A stretch of 64,000 nucleotides of DNA, from contig CBDDLA010000001.1 in assembly GCA_965230485.1 (NCBI GenBank), positions 3,224,001 to 3,288,000 of the forward strand, written 5' to 3'. The notes below the pieces were generated by a model. The model was given only the letters and a program-made list of their open reading frames with translations, had not been told where the DNA came from and made no database searches. This document shows, in pieces, positions 9,901 to 18,790 of this stretch. Positions within the stretch are counted from its first letter, which is position 1. Every line of letters begins with the position of its first letter. Both the position numbers and the translations under genes were made by a program. The stretch is from Putridiphycobacter sp965230485. GTDB lineage: Bacteria; Bacteroidota; Bacteroidia; Flavobacteriales_D; Crocinitomicaceae.

Positions 9901-10372
9901 AATTCAAGGGTCATTTATTATTGAAGAGCTAACTGATTTAGTGGAAGAAGCTGTATTGGTAGAGTTTGATAGAATTACTGAAAGAGGTGGGGTTTTAGGA
10001 GCTATGGAAACCATGTACCAACGTTCAAAAATACAAGAAGAAAGTTTGTATTACGAAACCTTGAAGCATAATGGTGATTTTCCAATTATAGGGGTAAATA
10101 CTTTTTTAAGTAAAAAAGGGTCACCAACAATTGTGCCTGCTGAGGTAATAAGAGCAACAGAGAAAGAGAAACAATACCAATTAAGTATGTTATCTAATTT
10201 GCATCAAACCAATGCTGACCAAATTCCTGAGACCTTAAAGCGTATTCAAATGAAAGCGATTCAAAACGAAAATATTTTTGAGGAGCTAATGGAAGCTACA
10301 AAAATATGTTCGTTAGGCCAAATTACCAACGCGTTATTTGAAGTAGGTGGACAGTACAGAAGAAACATGTAA
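6947..10372 (+). CDS. icmF: Fused isobutyryl-CoA mutase IcmF (B12-dependent)
   Basis: Catalyses adenosylcobalamin-dependent interconversion of isobutyryl-CoA and n-butyryl-CoA (and related branched acyl-CoAs). Domain order is diagnostic: N-terminal B12-binding domain (about 10-140, FDGHDAAINIMRR and HLGHDRSVEEV), a MeaB-type GTPase chaperone (about 150-410, P-loop TGTGGAGKSS near 200-209), a linker, and the C-terminal substrate-binding barrel (about 560-1100). The barrel carries YPFKRQGEDPSRMFAGEGG, the IcmF-type sequence with Phe where methylmalonyl-CoA mutase has Tyr. 1141 residues is slightly longer than typical IcmF (about 1090). It is a single-gene unit. The cell must obtain or make cobalamin; no B12 genes are in view. 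Confidence 0.95.
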   Translation: METVAPYKPKYKVRIVTAASLFDGHDAAINIMRRIIQSTGCEVIHLGHDRSVEEVVNCAIQEDVQAIAMTSYQGGHTEYLKYMYDLLNEKGAGHIKIFAGGGGTILPTEIEELHAYGITRIYHPDDGRAMGLQGMINDLVKQSDFAVGNQLNGEINHLVDKKVTSIARLISAAENFPDASSEILDKVHDLAKKVDTPILGITGTGGAGKSSLVDELVRRFLIDFKDKSIAIVSVDPSKRKTGGALLGDRIRMNAIKNNRVYMRSLATRQSNLALSKHVSEALEILKAANYDLIILETSGIGQSDTEIMDHSDVSLYVMTPEFGAATQLEKIDMLDFADLVAINKFDKRGSLDALRDVKKQYMRNHGLWEVNQDDLPVFGTIASQFNDPGMNTLYKAIMDKLVEKTSAKDLKTSFEITSEMSEKIFVIPPSRTRYLSEISENNRAYDAWVVEQHQIAQQLFGIYKTIETIAESEVLINTVGIEEDITVADDKKDFLNLLLKEFAKIKMDIDPYNWEHIVNWADKVKRYADPLYVFKVRDKEIKIETHSESLSHLQIPKIALPKYSAWGDLLKWILQENVPGEFPYASGLYPFKRQGEDPSRMFAGEGGPERTNKRFHYVSEGMPAKRLSTAFDSVTLYGNDPDKRPDIYGKVGNSGVSICCLDDAKKLYSGFDLSHPLTSVSMTINGPAPMLLGFFMNAAIDQNCEKYIKENGLEAEVKAKIAAKYKKAGTQPPAYQGELPEGNDGLGLMLLGATGDEVLPIDVYQNIKKETLSQVRGTVQADILKEDQAQNTCIFSTEFALRLMGDVQEYFIDKGVRNFYSVSISGYHIAEAGANPITQLALTLANGFTYVEYYLSRGMDINAFGPNLSFFFSNGIDPEYAVIGRVARKVWAKALKLKYKANSRAQMLKYHIQTSGRSLHAQEIDFNDIRTTLQALYAIYDNCNSLHTNAYDEAITTPTEESVRRAMAIQLIINKELGLAKNENPIQGSFIIEELTDLVEEAVLVEFDRITERGGVLGAMETMYQRSKIQEESLYYETLKHNGDFPIIGVNTFLSKKGSPTIVPAEVIRATEKEKQYQLSMLSNLHQTNADQIPETLKRIQMKAIQNENIFEELMEATKICSLGQITNALFEVGGQYRRNM

Positions 10373-10469
10373 AAGCTGCTTTTTGTAAATGCTGAATAAG
10401 TTTTTTCTTTTTAACGGTACCAAAGACGTGTATTTGACGTTATTTCACTTGAATGATTAAATATAGAGG

Positions 10470-11897
10470 ATGAAGGATTGGTCTTTAGGAATTATCTTAA
10501 TGTTTTGTGCTGGAGGGTTAAACGCTCAAGAAAAGTTTGGTTCTGTTCACTCTAATTATACACCTACTAATTCAGTTCATTTAAATCCATCATCTATGTT
10601 AGATGCTAAAACATGGCTTGATATTCATGTGGTAGGTCTTGGAAGCTACTTTAATAATTCTTTTGCAGCTATTGAAAACCGATCGTGGATTAATGTTTTG
10701 ACACAACAAAATGTGGATGTAAGTCAACTACTTTACAGAACGAATCGAAATAATTACCATGCCTACAGTCGAAATGACGTCAGTGCATTATCGGCAGTAC
10801 TCAGTCAGGGTGATCATGCCTTCGGATTAAGCTTTAATGGATTTGCTTATTTAGATGTTAGAAGGTTAGACAATACGATTGCTGAACCTTTATCTAGAAT
10901 ATTTCAAAATGAAAATGTGACAGATTTTACAAATCTTGACGTTAATCGACTTCGTTTAAACGCGATTAGCTATGGAGAAGTTAAACTATCATATGCCTAT
11001 ACATTTAGAAAAATATACAAAGACATGTTAATGTTTGGAGTTTCGGTAAAAAAAATCTTTCCATTAGCAGGAGGTGCTGTAAAAATTTCTGAGGCAAATT
11101 ATAACTTCGAAACAAATAATCTTTTATCAATAAATAGTTTACAAGCGGACGCAATGTTAAGTCAGAGTGGAGAGTTTCTTTTATTAGGAGGTGAAGGAAT
11201 TGACCTGGGTTTTACCTATCAAAAGATGAAGGACAGACCCAGTACTTATTTCCCCAATTCAACCAAAAGTGGTTGCAGGCCTAAATTTTATAAATACAAA
11301 ATAGGTGTTTCACTAGTTGATTTTGGTGCCATAAGATTTAGGAGATCAAGCACGGATGCCTATGCTATTGCTTTAACAGATACCGTTCGTATCAGTATTG
11401 ATTCAAATTCTACTGTGGAGTCTACTGTTGGTACTATCAATACTGGTGATGAAGCAGCCACGATTAATAGGCCGAATAAAATGAGCCTGTCAACTGTTTT
11501 TAGTTTTCAATTTGACTATAATGTATGGAACAATATGTTCTATGTTAATGCTACAGTTGTACAAGGAGTCCCACCTTTTAGCGGTTCATACGGGGTTCGT
11601 CGTGCGAATAGCTTGTCTATTACGCCACGTTTAGAAACAAAGTGGTTTGATGTGGCTATACCATTTTCTCTTTATGAGTACAGAACCCCTCAATTAGGAT
11701 TTAGTATGAGAATTCGCTCATTAACAATAGGTACGGATAAGCTTTTAGGAATTGTTTTACCGTCAGATTTATATGGAGCTGATATCTATGCACAGCTAAA
11801 AGTGCCCATATTTAAAAATCCTAAATGTAAAGATAGAGGGGTTAACAGCAAAAAAAGTCGTAGAAAAAGAAAAAAATTATGCGAGGCCTATTGGTAA
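10470..11897 (+). CDS. DUF5723 family protein, probable outer-membrane beta-barrel
   Basis: 475 residues with a signal peptide ending at NAQ (residues 1-20). The mature part alternates polar and aromatic beta-strands and opens with HSNYTPTNSVHLNPSSM, typical of DUF5723, a Bacteroidetes family of predicted outer-membrane barrels of unknown role. The C-terminus ends in a strongly basic tail (KKSRRKRKK), which is unusual for a barrel and might face the periplasm. It is followed by two T9SS-exported proteins on the same strand. Confidence 0.75.
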   Translation: MKDWSLGIILMFCAGGLNAQEKFGSVHSNYTPTNSVHLNPSSMLDAKTWLDIHVVGLGSYFNNSFAAIENRSWINVLTQQNVDVSQLLYRTNRNNYHAYSRNDVSALSAVLSQGDHAFGLSFNGFAYLDVRRLDNTIAEPLSRIFQNENVTDFTNLDVNRLRLNAISYGEVKLSYAYTFRKIYKDMLMFGVSVKKIFPLAGGAVKISEANYNFETNNLLSINSLQADAMLSQSGEFLLLGGEGIDLGFTYQKMKDRPSTYFPNSTKSGCRPKFYKYKIGVSLVDFGAIRFRRSSTDAYAIALTDTVRISIDSNSTVESTVGTINTGDEAATINRPNKMSLSTVFSFQFDYNVWNNMFYVNATVVQGVPPFSGSYGVRRANSLSITPRLETKWFDVAIPFSLYEYRTPQLGFSMRIRSLTIGTDKLLGIVLPSDLYGADIYAQLKVPIFKNPKCKDRGVNSKKSRRKRKKLCEAYW

Positions 11898-12007
11898 TGA
11901 TATCGCTTTTTGTTAAAATTTATTGTTAATGCTATTCTGATGTTGTTTATTCAACGATTTTCAATTCAACCTTAGATTTTTTTTACTTTTATTGCAAATC
12001 CTATGTT

Positions 12008-13843
12008 ATGAAAGTCGCTTTTTGGAATACTTTATTATTTATTTTAATTCAATCAACACTCTCTAATTTTTCGTTTGCCCAAAACGTTGCATTAGATTTT
12101 GATGGATCAAACGATATAGTGCAGACAACATACGGTGGTATAACAGGTTCTGCAGATCGAACATTCGAGGCATGGATATTCGTCAGTTCAAATGCACCTA
12201 ATGCTAACTTAGCAATTTTAGATTACGGCTTGAATGCAGTAGGTTCCAGAAATACTTTCGCTGTTTCAAGTACTAGAAAGCTAACTTTTATTTCAGGAGG
12301 TACGAATGCGAATATTAGTTCAACAAATACTAATGTTGTGCCAATTGCTCAATGGACACATGTCGCATTTGTTCTAGACAATGGTACGGGATACCTCTAC
12401 GTAAATGGAGTTCAAGTGGGAACAGGATCATTATCAACAGTAAATACTCCTACGGGAAATCAGGATTTAAGAATCGGGCAGAGGGTAACGGGTGGTTCAA
12501 TTCCGTTTGAGGGAGCAATTGATGAGGTTAGGATTTATGATTATGCGAGAACTGTTACACAGATTAATGCAGATATGAACGCAGAGTATTGCTCCATTCC
12601 TGCCGGATTGGTTGCTTACTACCGTTTAAATGATGGTATTGCCAATGCAGTTAATACAGGTTTAAATACGGCTATTGATGATATAGGGAATAATAATGGT
12701 ACATTAACTAATTTTGCACTTTCTGGCACAACCAGTAATTGGGTGACAGGACCAGTTTTAACGTCAGGGTTAAGTAATTCTTCCATTTTGGTAAATACTT
12801 GCTCGTCATACACTAGTACCAGTGGCATGGTTTACAATACTTCAGGAGTCTACAGTGAAACATTAACTAATTCAGCCGGGTGTGATAGTATTGTTACAAT
12901 TAACCTAACCATTGCACCACTTACAAGCAGTATAAATGTAAGTGCATGTGTGTCATACACATCTCCAAGCGGGAATTATGTGTATACTGGTACAGGTTTG
13001 TATTATGATACCTTACAAACTGCAGGAGGTTGTGATAGTATCATTGCAATTTCTTTTACAATAGATAGTTACGCAGGTACTGAAGTTATTTCTGCTTGTA
13101 ATTCTTACACAACACCTGATGGATTAAATACTTGGACAAGCTCAGGACAAAATACAGTTACCTATATTAACGTTGCTGGTTGCGATAGTGTAGTTACTTA
13201 TGATTTAACAATTGAATCGTCATCTAGTGCAACGATAAATGAAACAGCTTGCTCATCATATACTAGTCCAAGCGGGAACTATACTTTTACTGCTTCTGGT
13301 AACTACATGGATACCATCCAAAATACAGCGGGCTGTGATAGTGTTATCACTATTAACCTTAACATAATTAATATAGATAATGGAGTTAGTCAAACAGGAG
13401 CTACCCTCCAAGCTGACTTAGCTGGTGCGAGTTACCAATGGTATACTTGCAACAACGGTATGCTAGATATGCCTATTCCAGGTGAAACAGGACAGAGTTA
13501 TACGGCAAATGCCACAGGAGACTACGGAGTTGAAATCACATTGAATGGTTGTATAATAGAGTCCGCATGCTATACGGTAGACATTTCAAGCATAGCAGAG
13601 TCACCGCTTAATAGCGTTAAAATTTATCCTAATCCTTCAAACGGGACATTTACCATATCCTTTGCATCAATTCAAAATCAGCTGGATATACGTATTGTTG
13701 ATCTTAGTGGTAAAGAAGTTTATAGAAAAACAAGGCAGGTATCAAATGGCCTTGTTATTCATGAAAAATTACCTTCAGGAGTTTATTTTCTCCAGTTACA
13801 GGCTAATAATCGAACGGCCATTCGTAAAATCGTTGTTTTGTAA
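12008..13843 (+). CDS. Secreted LamG-domain protein with T9SS type A sorting domain
   Basis: 611 residues: signal peptide (to SFAQ, about 25), a LamG/concanavalin-like domain (about 28-195, with FEAWIFVSS and GAIDEVRIYDYART), then four Cys-containing repeats of 40-60 residues. Each repeat has the pattern SYTSPSG...GxY..T...GCDS(I/V)..I...I (about 260-455). The protein ends in a type A Por sorting domain (VKIYPNPSNGTF to the end), which directs export through the type IX system and surface attachment or release. LamG and repeat architecture suggest carbohydrate binding or adhesion. The repeats are related to those seen in gliding/adhesion proteins of the phylum. Ligand unknown. Confidence 0.88.
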   Translation: MKVAFWNTLLFILIQSTLSNFSFAQNVALDFDGSNDIVQTTYGGITGSADRTFEAWIFVSSNAPNANLAILDYGLNAVGSRNTFAVSSTRKLTFISGGTNANISSTNTNVVPIAQWTHVAFVLDNGTGYLYVNGVQVGTGSLSTVNTPTGNQDLRIGQRVTGGSIPFEGAIDEVRIYDYARTVTQINADMNAEYCSIPAGLVAYYRLNDGIANAVNTGLNTAIDDIGNNNGTLTNFALSGTTSNWVTGPVLTSGLSNSSILVNTCSSYTSTSGMVYNTSGVYSETLTNSAGCDSIVTINLTIAPLTSSINVSACVSYTSPSGNYVYTGTGLYYDTLQTAGGCDSIIAISFTIDSYAGTEVISACNSYTTPDGLNTWTSSGQNTVTYINVAGCDSVVTYDLTIESSSSATINETACSSYTSPSGNYTFTASGNYMDTIQNTAGCDSVITINLNIINIDNGVSQTGATLQADLAGASYQWYTCNNGMLDMPIPGETGQSYTANATGDYGVEITLNGCIIESACYTVDISSIAESPLNSVKIYPNPSNGTFTISFASIQNQLDIRIVDLSGKEVYRKTRQVSNGLVIHEKLPSGVYFLQLQANNRTAIRKIVVL

Positions 13844-13973
13844 ATCAGAGATTTTTTGCCCAAATAATTGTGTCTCTGTTCTAGAGTTTTACTTTGTAAA
13901 AAAAAGATATTGTGACCATATATCAATCAGAATATTTAGTTTTGTTCGATTAATGATTGATAATTAAAATACT

Positions 13974-16319
13974 ATGCAATTCGAACGACTAACTTTTTTA
14001 TTATTTCTTCTGGTAAATTTAAGCATTGTCAAAGCACAGAACCCTAATGCGTTTTGTACTAATATGAGTCCAATTTGTACTGATGATATATTAACGTTTG
14101 ATGTTTCAAACACTGGAGGTGGCTTGGTACAGGGAAATGACTATGATTGCTTGGTGCCAACAGTAGGAACAAACTGGTTTTATTTAAAAGTTGGTAATTC
14201 AGGTAATATAGATATGACCATTACGGCGCCTCTTGGTTTTGACTTAGATTTTGCTGTTTGGGGACCATTTGCTAATTTATCTTCTGCCCAAAGTGCCTGT
14301 GGGAATTTAGGAGTTGCACCAAATCCATTAGGCACGGTTGATTGCAGCGCTTTAGGTGGAAATACGGAATCAGTAAATATTGCTGGTGCGAATGCAGGCA
14401 ATATTTATGTCATGTTAATCACTACACTTGCTACTAGTGGGCCAACAACATTTCAGCTTACGTTAGATCCATCTAGTACAGGAACAACTGATTGTTCAAT
14501 TGCCTGCCCTACAAATTCAGGCACATTTTCACTTTTAAAGGGCTCCGACCCAACAGATCCTTCAACTTATACGCCAACTACATCTCCAATTTCATTATGC
14601 GCTGGCGAAGGGTTTTCCATTTTCTCAAATCAAGATTATACTTTACCAGAGGATACGATTTCTTATGCAGATGGAGGAGATAGTATTTACTCTGCCCAGT
14701 TAATGTTTTTATTATATGATACATTACCTACAAGCACTGATCCAGGGTCCGATCCGGGCTATACGGGTGTTATTATACCATCAGATTCTATCAATGATCA
14801 AAATTCATCTTTAAGTTCAATTCTAGACTCATTAAACCTTGATTGTGGTGTAGTTTACTTTGTGCCAGTTACCGGAGATGATGGAATCGGGTTGAATAAT
14901 AATATGGTCGGAGTTGGCGATAATGGTCAGCTTAACTATGATTTGAGTGGTAATGGTTGTCTGGCAATGGGAGATCCAATTGAAGTAAAGTATAATTGTG
15001 AATTGACCGCAACTGGTAATTTTTCATGTGCTGGTAATAATAATTTACTGAATGTAAGCCTTGAAGGAGGAGCAATTGGGGATGTATATATTTTTACGTA
15101 TCGGGATGGTATTTTAAGTGAGGATACCATTCAAACACCAGATAATATTCAGGTCTCAAATTTAATGCATTTAGATACAATCGAGTTATATTTTGAAGAC
15201 GAAGCCGGGTGTTTCGATTCGTTAAAAACAAGTTTTAGTATTCCCCAATTTGTAAATGTAAATGTGGCTGATGCTAATGGCTGCATTGCTCAAGGGCAAG
15301 TCTCAGTTGAAGGAGATTCGTTGACTGGAAATGGGGGGCTTGCAAAAATTATTATGAATGGCATAGTTGAAACCAGTACTTTGCCTTTTGATACGCTAAG
15401 CGCAATTGGAGGTACCCAAGTATTAATTTCATTAGAAGATCAAGCAGGCTGTCAAAATGATACGGTTGTGACGATTGGTATTATAGGTGGCAATCAGCTT
15501 ATTATTGATACTATTCCAGGAACTATTCTTGATGTTTCTTGTTTCGGTTACAATGATGGAACAGCCACTGTTAGCGCTTACGGAGTTGATCAGTTTGGGA
15601 ACCCTAGTGGGGTACCGATTGTAAGTTACGTCTGGACTCATTCAACTGGAGTTGCAGTTGGAGGGACTGCATTGGATAGTGTTTTAATAAATGCTATTCC
15701 AGGATCATGGACCGTTACTGCTACTAGTGCAAATGGATGCACCATTACCATGACGATAGTTATCAATGAACCAGATTCCATTCAGAACAATAACTCAGTA
15801 ATCGTTGAGCCAACGGTAGGACTATCGAATGGTTCAATTGATATATCAGTTATTGGAGGAACTTTGCCATATGCAACCTACACAGTTATTGACGCCAATG
15901 GTACCTCTTACCCTGTGACTGGTTCACTTGCGACTGGTCTATCAGGAGGAACATATACTATAACTGTTGAAGACGCAAATGGATGTACTGGAACATTTAC
16001 AATGACTTTGACTGAGATGCCACTTTCAATCGATAATGACTTTGATTTAAATGATATAGCTGGCATTTCTGATTTAAAATTATTTCCTTCAAGAGTTGAT
16101 AATGAGTTAAATGTTAGCTTTAATCTTGCTAAACTCGGTGTTGGTTCTATAACGATCCTCGATCAAAAGGGAGCTAAAGTATTTAATTTAGAAAATACTG
16201 ATTTTACTGATGGTAAGAATCATATGGTACTTGAGCTAACCGAATTATCGTCAGGAGTTTATTTTTTAGAATTAAAAGTAAATTCGAATAGACAGCTAAG
16301 TAAGTTTATGAAACAATAA
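13974..16319 (+). CDS. Large secreted protein with SprB-like repeats and T9SS sorting domain
   Basis: 781 residues with a signal peptide (to VKAQ, about 22). Residues about 30-165 form a beta-sandwich-like region containing WFYLKVGNSGNIDMTI and DLDFAVWGPF, often found at the start of gliding/adhesion proteins. SprB-type repeats follow near 515-690 (DVSCFGYNDGTATV and GTYTITVEDANGC). The C-terminal about 80 residues match a type A Por sorting domain (LKLFPSRVDNELNV to KFMKQ), although the usual YPNP is FPSR here. SprB is the mobile surface adhesin for gliding in Flavobacterium johnsoniae, so a surface-adhesin role is inferred. Convergent with the fad operon. Confidence 0.85.
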   Translation: MQFERLTFLLFLLVNLSIVKAQNPNAFCTNMSPICTDDILTFDVSNTGGGLVQGNDYDCLVPTVGTNWFYLKVGNSGNIDMTITAPLGFDLDFAVWGPFANLSSAQSACGNLGVAPNPLGTVDCSALGGNTESVNIAGANAGNIYVMLITTLATSGPTTFQLTLDPSSTGTTDCSIACPTNSGTFSLLKGSDPTDPSTYTPTTSPISLCAGEGFSIFSNQDYTLPEDTISYADGGDSIYSAQLMFLLYDTLPTSTDPGSDPGYTGVIIPSDSINDQNSSLSSILDSLNLDCGVVYFVPVTGDDGIGLNNNMVGVGDNGQLNYDLSGNGCLAMGDPIEVKYNCELTATGNFSCAGNNNLLNVSLEGGAIGDVYIFTYRDGILSEDTIQTPDNIQVSNLMHLDTIELYFEDEAGCFDSLKTSFSIPQFVNVNVADANGCIAQGQVSVEGDSLTGNGGLAKIIMNGIVETSTLPFDTLSAIGGTQVLISLEDQAGCQNDTVVTIGIIGGNQLIIDTIPGTILDVSCFGYNDGTATVSAYGVDQFGNPSGVPIVSYVWTHSTGVAVGGTALDSVLINAIPGSWTVTATSANGCTITMTIVINEPDSIQNNNSVIVEPTVGLSNGSIDISVIGGTLPYATYTVIDANGTSYPVTGSLATGLSGGTYTITVEDANGCTGTFTMTLTEMPLSIDNDFDLNDIAGISDLKLFPSRVDNELNVSFNLAKLGVGSITILDQKGAKVFNLENTDFTDGKNHMVLELTELSSGVYFLELKVNSNRQLSKFMKQ

Positions 16320-16371
16320 AAAAGGAGCACCTATTGCTAAGTACCCCTTATCGTTGTTTGTATTTTAACTT

Positions 16372-18174
16372 TTAAGCTTTATTTATGGCATCAGAGAAAC
16401 AATACTCATTTTTCGAGATAGCTTGAGCCGCAATGTTTCTGCGCGCTTCAATTGTATTGTACGCAGCTACTTTCGTGAATCGTTTTAATCCCATTATCAT
16501 CATGGTTAACTCATCAGCCTCAACAAAAGACATTAACGCTGTTTTCCCTGCTTTATTAATCATATCGGCAGAGTCGAAAATAAGAGTTTGAGCAATATCA
16601 ATGTAAGTTGATGTCGCTTCCTTGCCTTTTGATTTAACCATTTTCTCGACCCTCAATAAAGTTGATTCGCAAAGATAAATCGCGTTGGCCATGTCTGCTA
16701 CATTCATTAGCACTTCCTGTTCCTTGGAGAGTTGCATCATTAGTTTTTGAGCGGCAGTTCCTGCTGTCATCAATAATGCTTTTTTAAAGTTTTTAATATA
16801 TTTCTTTTCTTCTGCAAATAATTCATTTGAAGGATCTTCAAAGTCAGGCACACTCATTAATTCATTTGATACTGCCATTGCAGGTCCCATCAGGTCAAGT
16901 TTCCCTTTCATGGCCTTCTTCAAAATCATATCAACGGTTAAAAGTCGATTGATTTCATTCGTTCCTTCAAAAATTCTATTAATTCTCGCATCTCGGTAGG
17001 CCCGTTCAATTTGTGATTCAGCTGAAAAACCCATTCCACCATGAATTTGTACACCTTCATCAACACAGTAATCCAAAGCATCAGATCCGATTACTTTTAA
17101 CATAGCGCATTCTGCAGCAAATTCCTCAATACCCTTAAGAGTAGCCTGACCTTTTTCCATTCCTCCGTCCTGCAGCGCGTGAATGGCCATATCAATATCA
17201 TGAGCCAATCTATAACAGGCAGATTCTAATGAAAACGTTTTAATAATTTGTTCACCAATTTTTGAGCGGATTGCTCCATATTTTGAAATTGGTCTGCCAA
17301 ACTGTTCTCTTTCATTGGCATATTTTACTGAATGATTTATCGACTCTTTACAACCTCCTAATACACCACCAGCTAATTTAATTCTGCCGATATTTAAAAT
17401 ATTGAGCGCAATTTTGAAGCCTCCTTCTCGTTCTCCCAATAGATTTTCTACAGGAATTTTAACATCATTGAAAAATACTTGTCGGGTAGAGGACCCTTTA
17501 ATCCCCATTTTCTTTTCTTCAGGATTTAAGGTAATTCCTTCAGATTTAGCATCTACTATAAAACCGGTTAAATTTTTATCATCACCAATTTTAGCGAAAA
17601 CGGTAAAAACATCTGCAAATCCACCATTTGTAATCCACATTTTTTGACCAGTAATACTGTACGTTTTTCCATCATCTGATAGTATGGCTTTTGTTTTTCC
17701 AGAGTTAGCATCCGACCCCGAACTTGGTTCTGTTAAGCAGTATGCGGCTTTCCATTCTCCTGAAGCTAATTTTGGAATGTATTTTTGCTTTTGTGCCTCT
17801 GTTCCATAATACAAAATAGGTAATGTACCTATTCCTGTATGCGCACCATATGCCACCGAAAAAGAATGTCCTCTACCAGTATATTCTGTAGCTAGAAGTG
17901 AGGTAGGAAAGTCCATACCCATACCTCCAAGATCCTGTGGAACAGACATTCCTAACAGTCCTAATTCTCCTGCTTTTTCTAATAAAGAAGGCATTAAACC
18001 ATCCTCTAGTGCATCAATGCGATCCAAATTAGGGATGACTTCTTGTTTAATAAAATCGAGGCACATTTGCGCAATCATGCCTTGTTCCTCCGTATAATCT
18101 TCAGGGGTAAAAATATCATTATATTCTGTATCTCTGATGATGAATTCCCCTCCTTTAATCGCTTTTTTTGCCAT
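16372..18174 (-). CDS. fadE: Acyl-CoA dehydrogenase (FadE type)
   Basis: FAD-dependent first step of fatty-acid beta-oxidation (acyl-CoA to trans-2-enoyl-CoA). 600 residues: the standard N-helical, beta and C-helical domains (FAD/substrate motif AAYCLTEPSSGSDANS near 140-155, catalytic Glu in INRIFEGTNEINR near 400). An extra about 170-residue C-terminal extension is typical of Bacillus FadE and mitochondrial VLCAD. Last gene of the marR-fadN-fadA-fadE order, matching the Bacillus fadNAE operon. A GNAT gene separates it from fadA. Confidence 0.94.
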   Translation of the reverse strand: MAKKAIKGGEFIIRDTEYNDIFTPEDYTEEQGMIAQMCLDFIKQEVIPNLDRIDALEDGLMPSLLEKAGELGLLGMSVPQDLGGMGMDFPTSLLATEYTGRGHSFSVAYGAHTGIGTLPILYYGTEAQKQKYIPKLASGEWKAAYCLTEPSSGSDANSGKTKAILSDDGKTYSITGQKMWITNGGFADVFTVFAKIGDDKNLTGFIVDAKSEGITLNPEEKKMGIKGSSTRQVFFNDVKIPVENLLGEREGGFKIALNILNIGRIKLAGGVLGGCKESINHSVKYANEREQFGRPISKYGAIRSKIGEQIIKTFSLESACYRLAHDIDMAIHALQDGGMEKGQATLKGIEEFAAECAMLKVIGSDALDYCVDEGVQIHGGMGFSAESQIERAYRDARINRIFEGTNEINRLLTVDMILKKAMKGKLDLMGPAMAVSNELMSVPDFEDPSNELFAEEKKYIKNFKKALLMTAGTAAQKLMMQLSKEQEVLMNVADMANAIYLCESTLLRVEKMVKSKGKEATSTYIDIAQTLIFDSADMINKAGKTALMSFVEADELTMMIMGLKRFTKVAAYNTIEARRNIAAQAISKNEYCFSDAINKA

Positions 18175-18227
18175 ATTTTATTTTTTATATCGTAATGTTA
18201 TTGTTTTCATTCTAAAGTGCCAGTTGT

Positions 18228-18674
18228 CTAGCTATCTAATTTATAATACATCAATTTGTGTGGTCCAATTTCGGGAACATTGTATGTTTCACCTACTACT
18301 TTAAATCCCATTTTACTGTAGAATTCGGTGGCTTCTATTCTGGCATCACACCATACAATTTCTGCTTTTTTTTGCCTTAATTTTTCAATTCCTTTTTTAA
18401 TCATTTCTTTGCCTAAACCTTTTCCTCTGGCCGAAGGATGTGTAGCCATTGCTCTTAATCTATATTGAACAATCTCAGTGAAGTTGTCATTGGTTTGATT
18501 AATATATGTTGATGTTCCTAATACATTATCGTCTGCATCTAATGCACCTATATGAAACGTACTTCTTTTTAAATCTGCTTCAATTCCGCAATCCAGCAAA
18601 ATTTTATGTCGCCAGAGGACTAAATTTCTTAGCGGCCATAATGTTTTACTATTTTTTATTTCTTTAATTGTCAT
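18228..18674 (-). CDS. GNAT family N-acetyltransferase
   Basis: 148 residues with the GNAT acetyl-CoA-binding motif RLRAMATHPSARGKGLGKEM (R/Q-x-x-G-x-G/A type) at about residues 68-87 and the terminal beta-strand FYSKMGFKVVGE. Transfers an acetyl group to an unknown amine substrate. It lies inside the fad operon between fadA and fadE, 116 nt from fadA and 53 nt from fadE. There is no evidence that it has a role in lipid metabolism. Confidence 0.88.
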   Translation of the reverse strand: MTIKEIKNSKTLWPLRNLVLWRHKILLDCGIEADLKRSTFHIGALDADDNVLGTSTYINQTNDNFTEIVQYRLRAMATHPSARGKGLGKEMIKKGIEKLRQKKAEIVWCDARIEATEFYSKMGFKVVGETYNVPEIGPHKLMYYKLDS

Positions 18675-18790
18675 CTTTATTTTACTTTATTAACACCCCC
18701 CTTCTCATTACTACTCTATTCCACTTCATCAATCGAACTGACAAGTTTATTCACCAAAAGCAATTAATACCAACTACTATGTACGACGAT

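Noticed and set aside
13662..13967. 101-codon forward ORF overlapping the end of the LamG protein gene
   Set aside because: Out-of-frame shadow of the sorting-domain coding region with no start signals or protein-like pattern in its own intergenic part.
16320..16371. Terminator between the SprB-like gene and fadE
   Set aside because: A weak AAGGAGCAC / GTACCCCTT pairing exists but with two mismatches and no T-run, so it was not listed.
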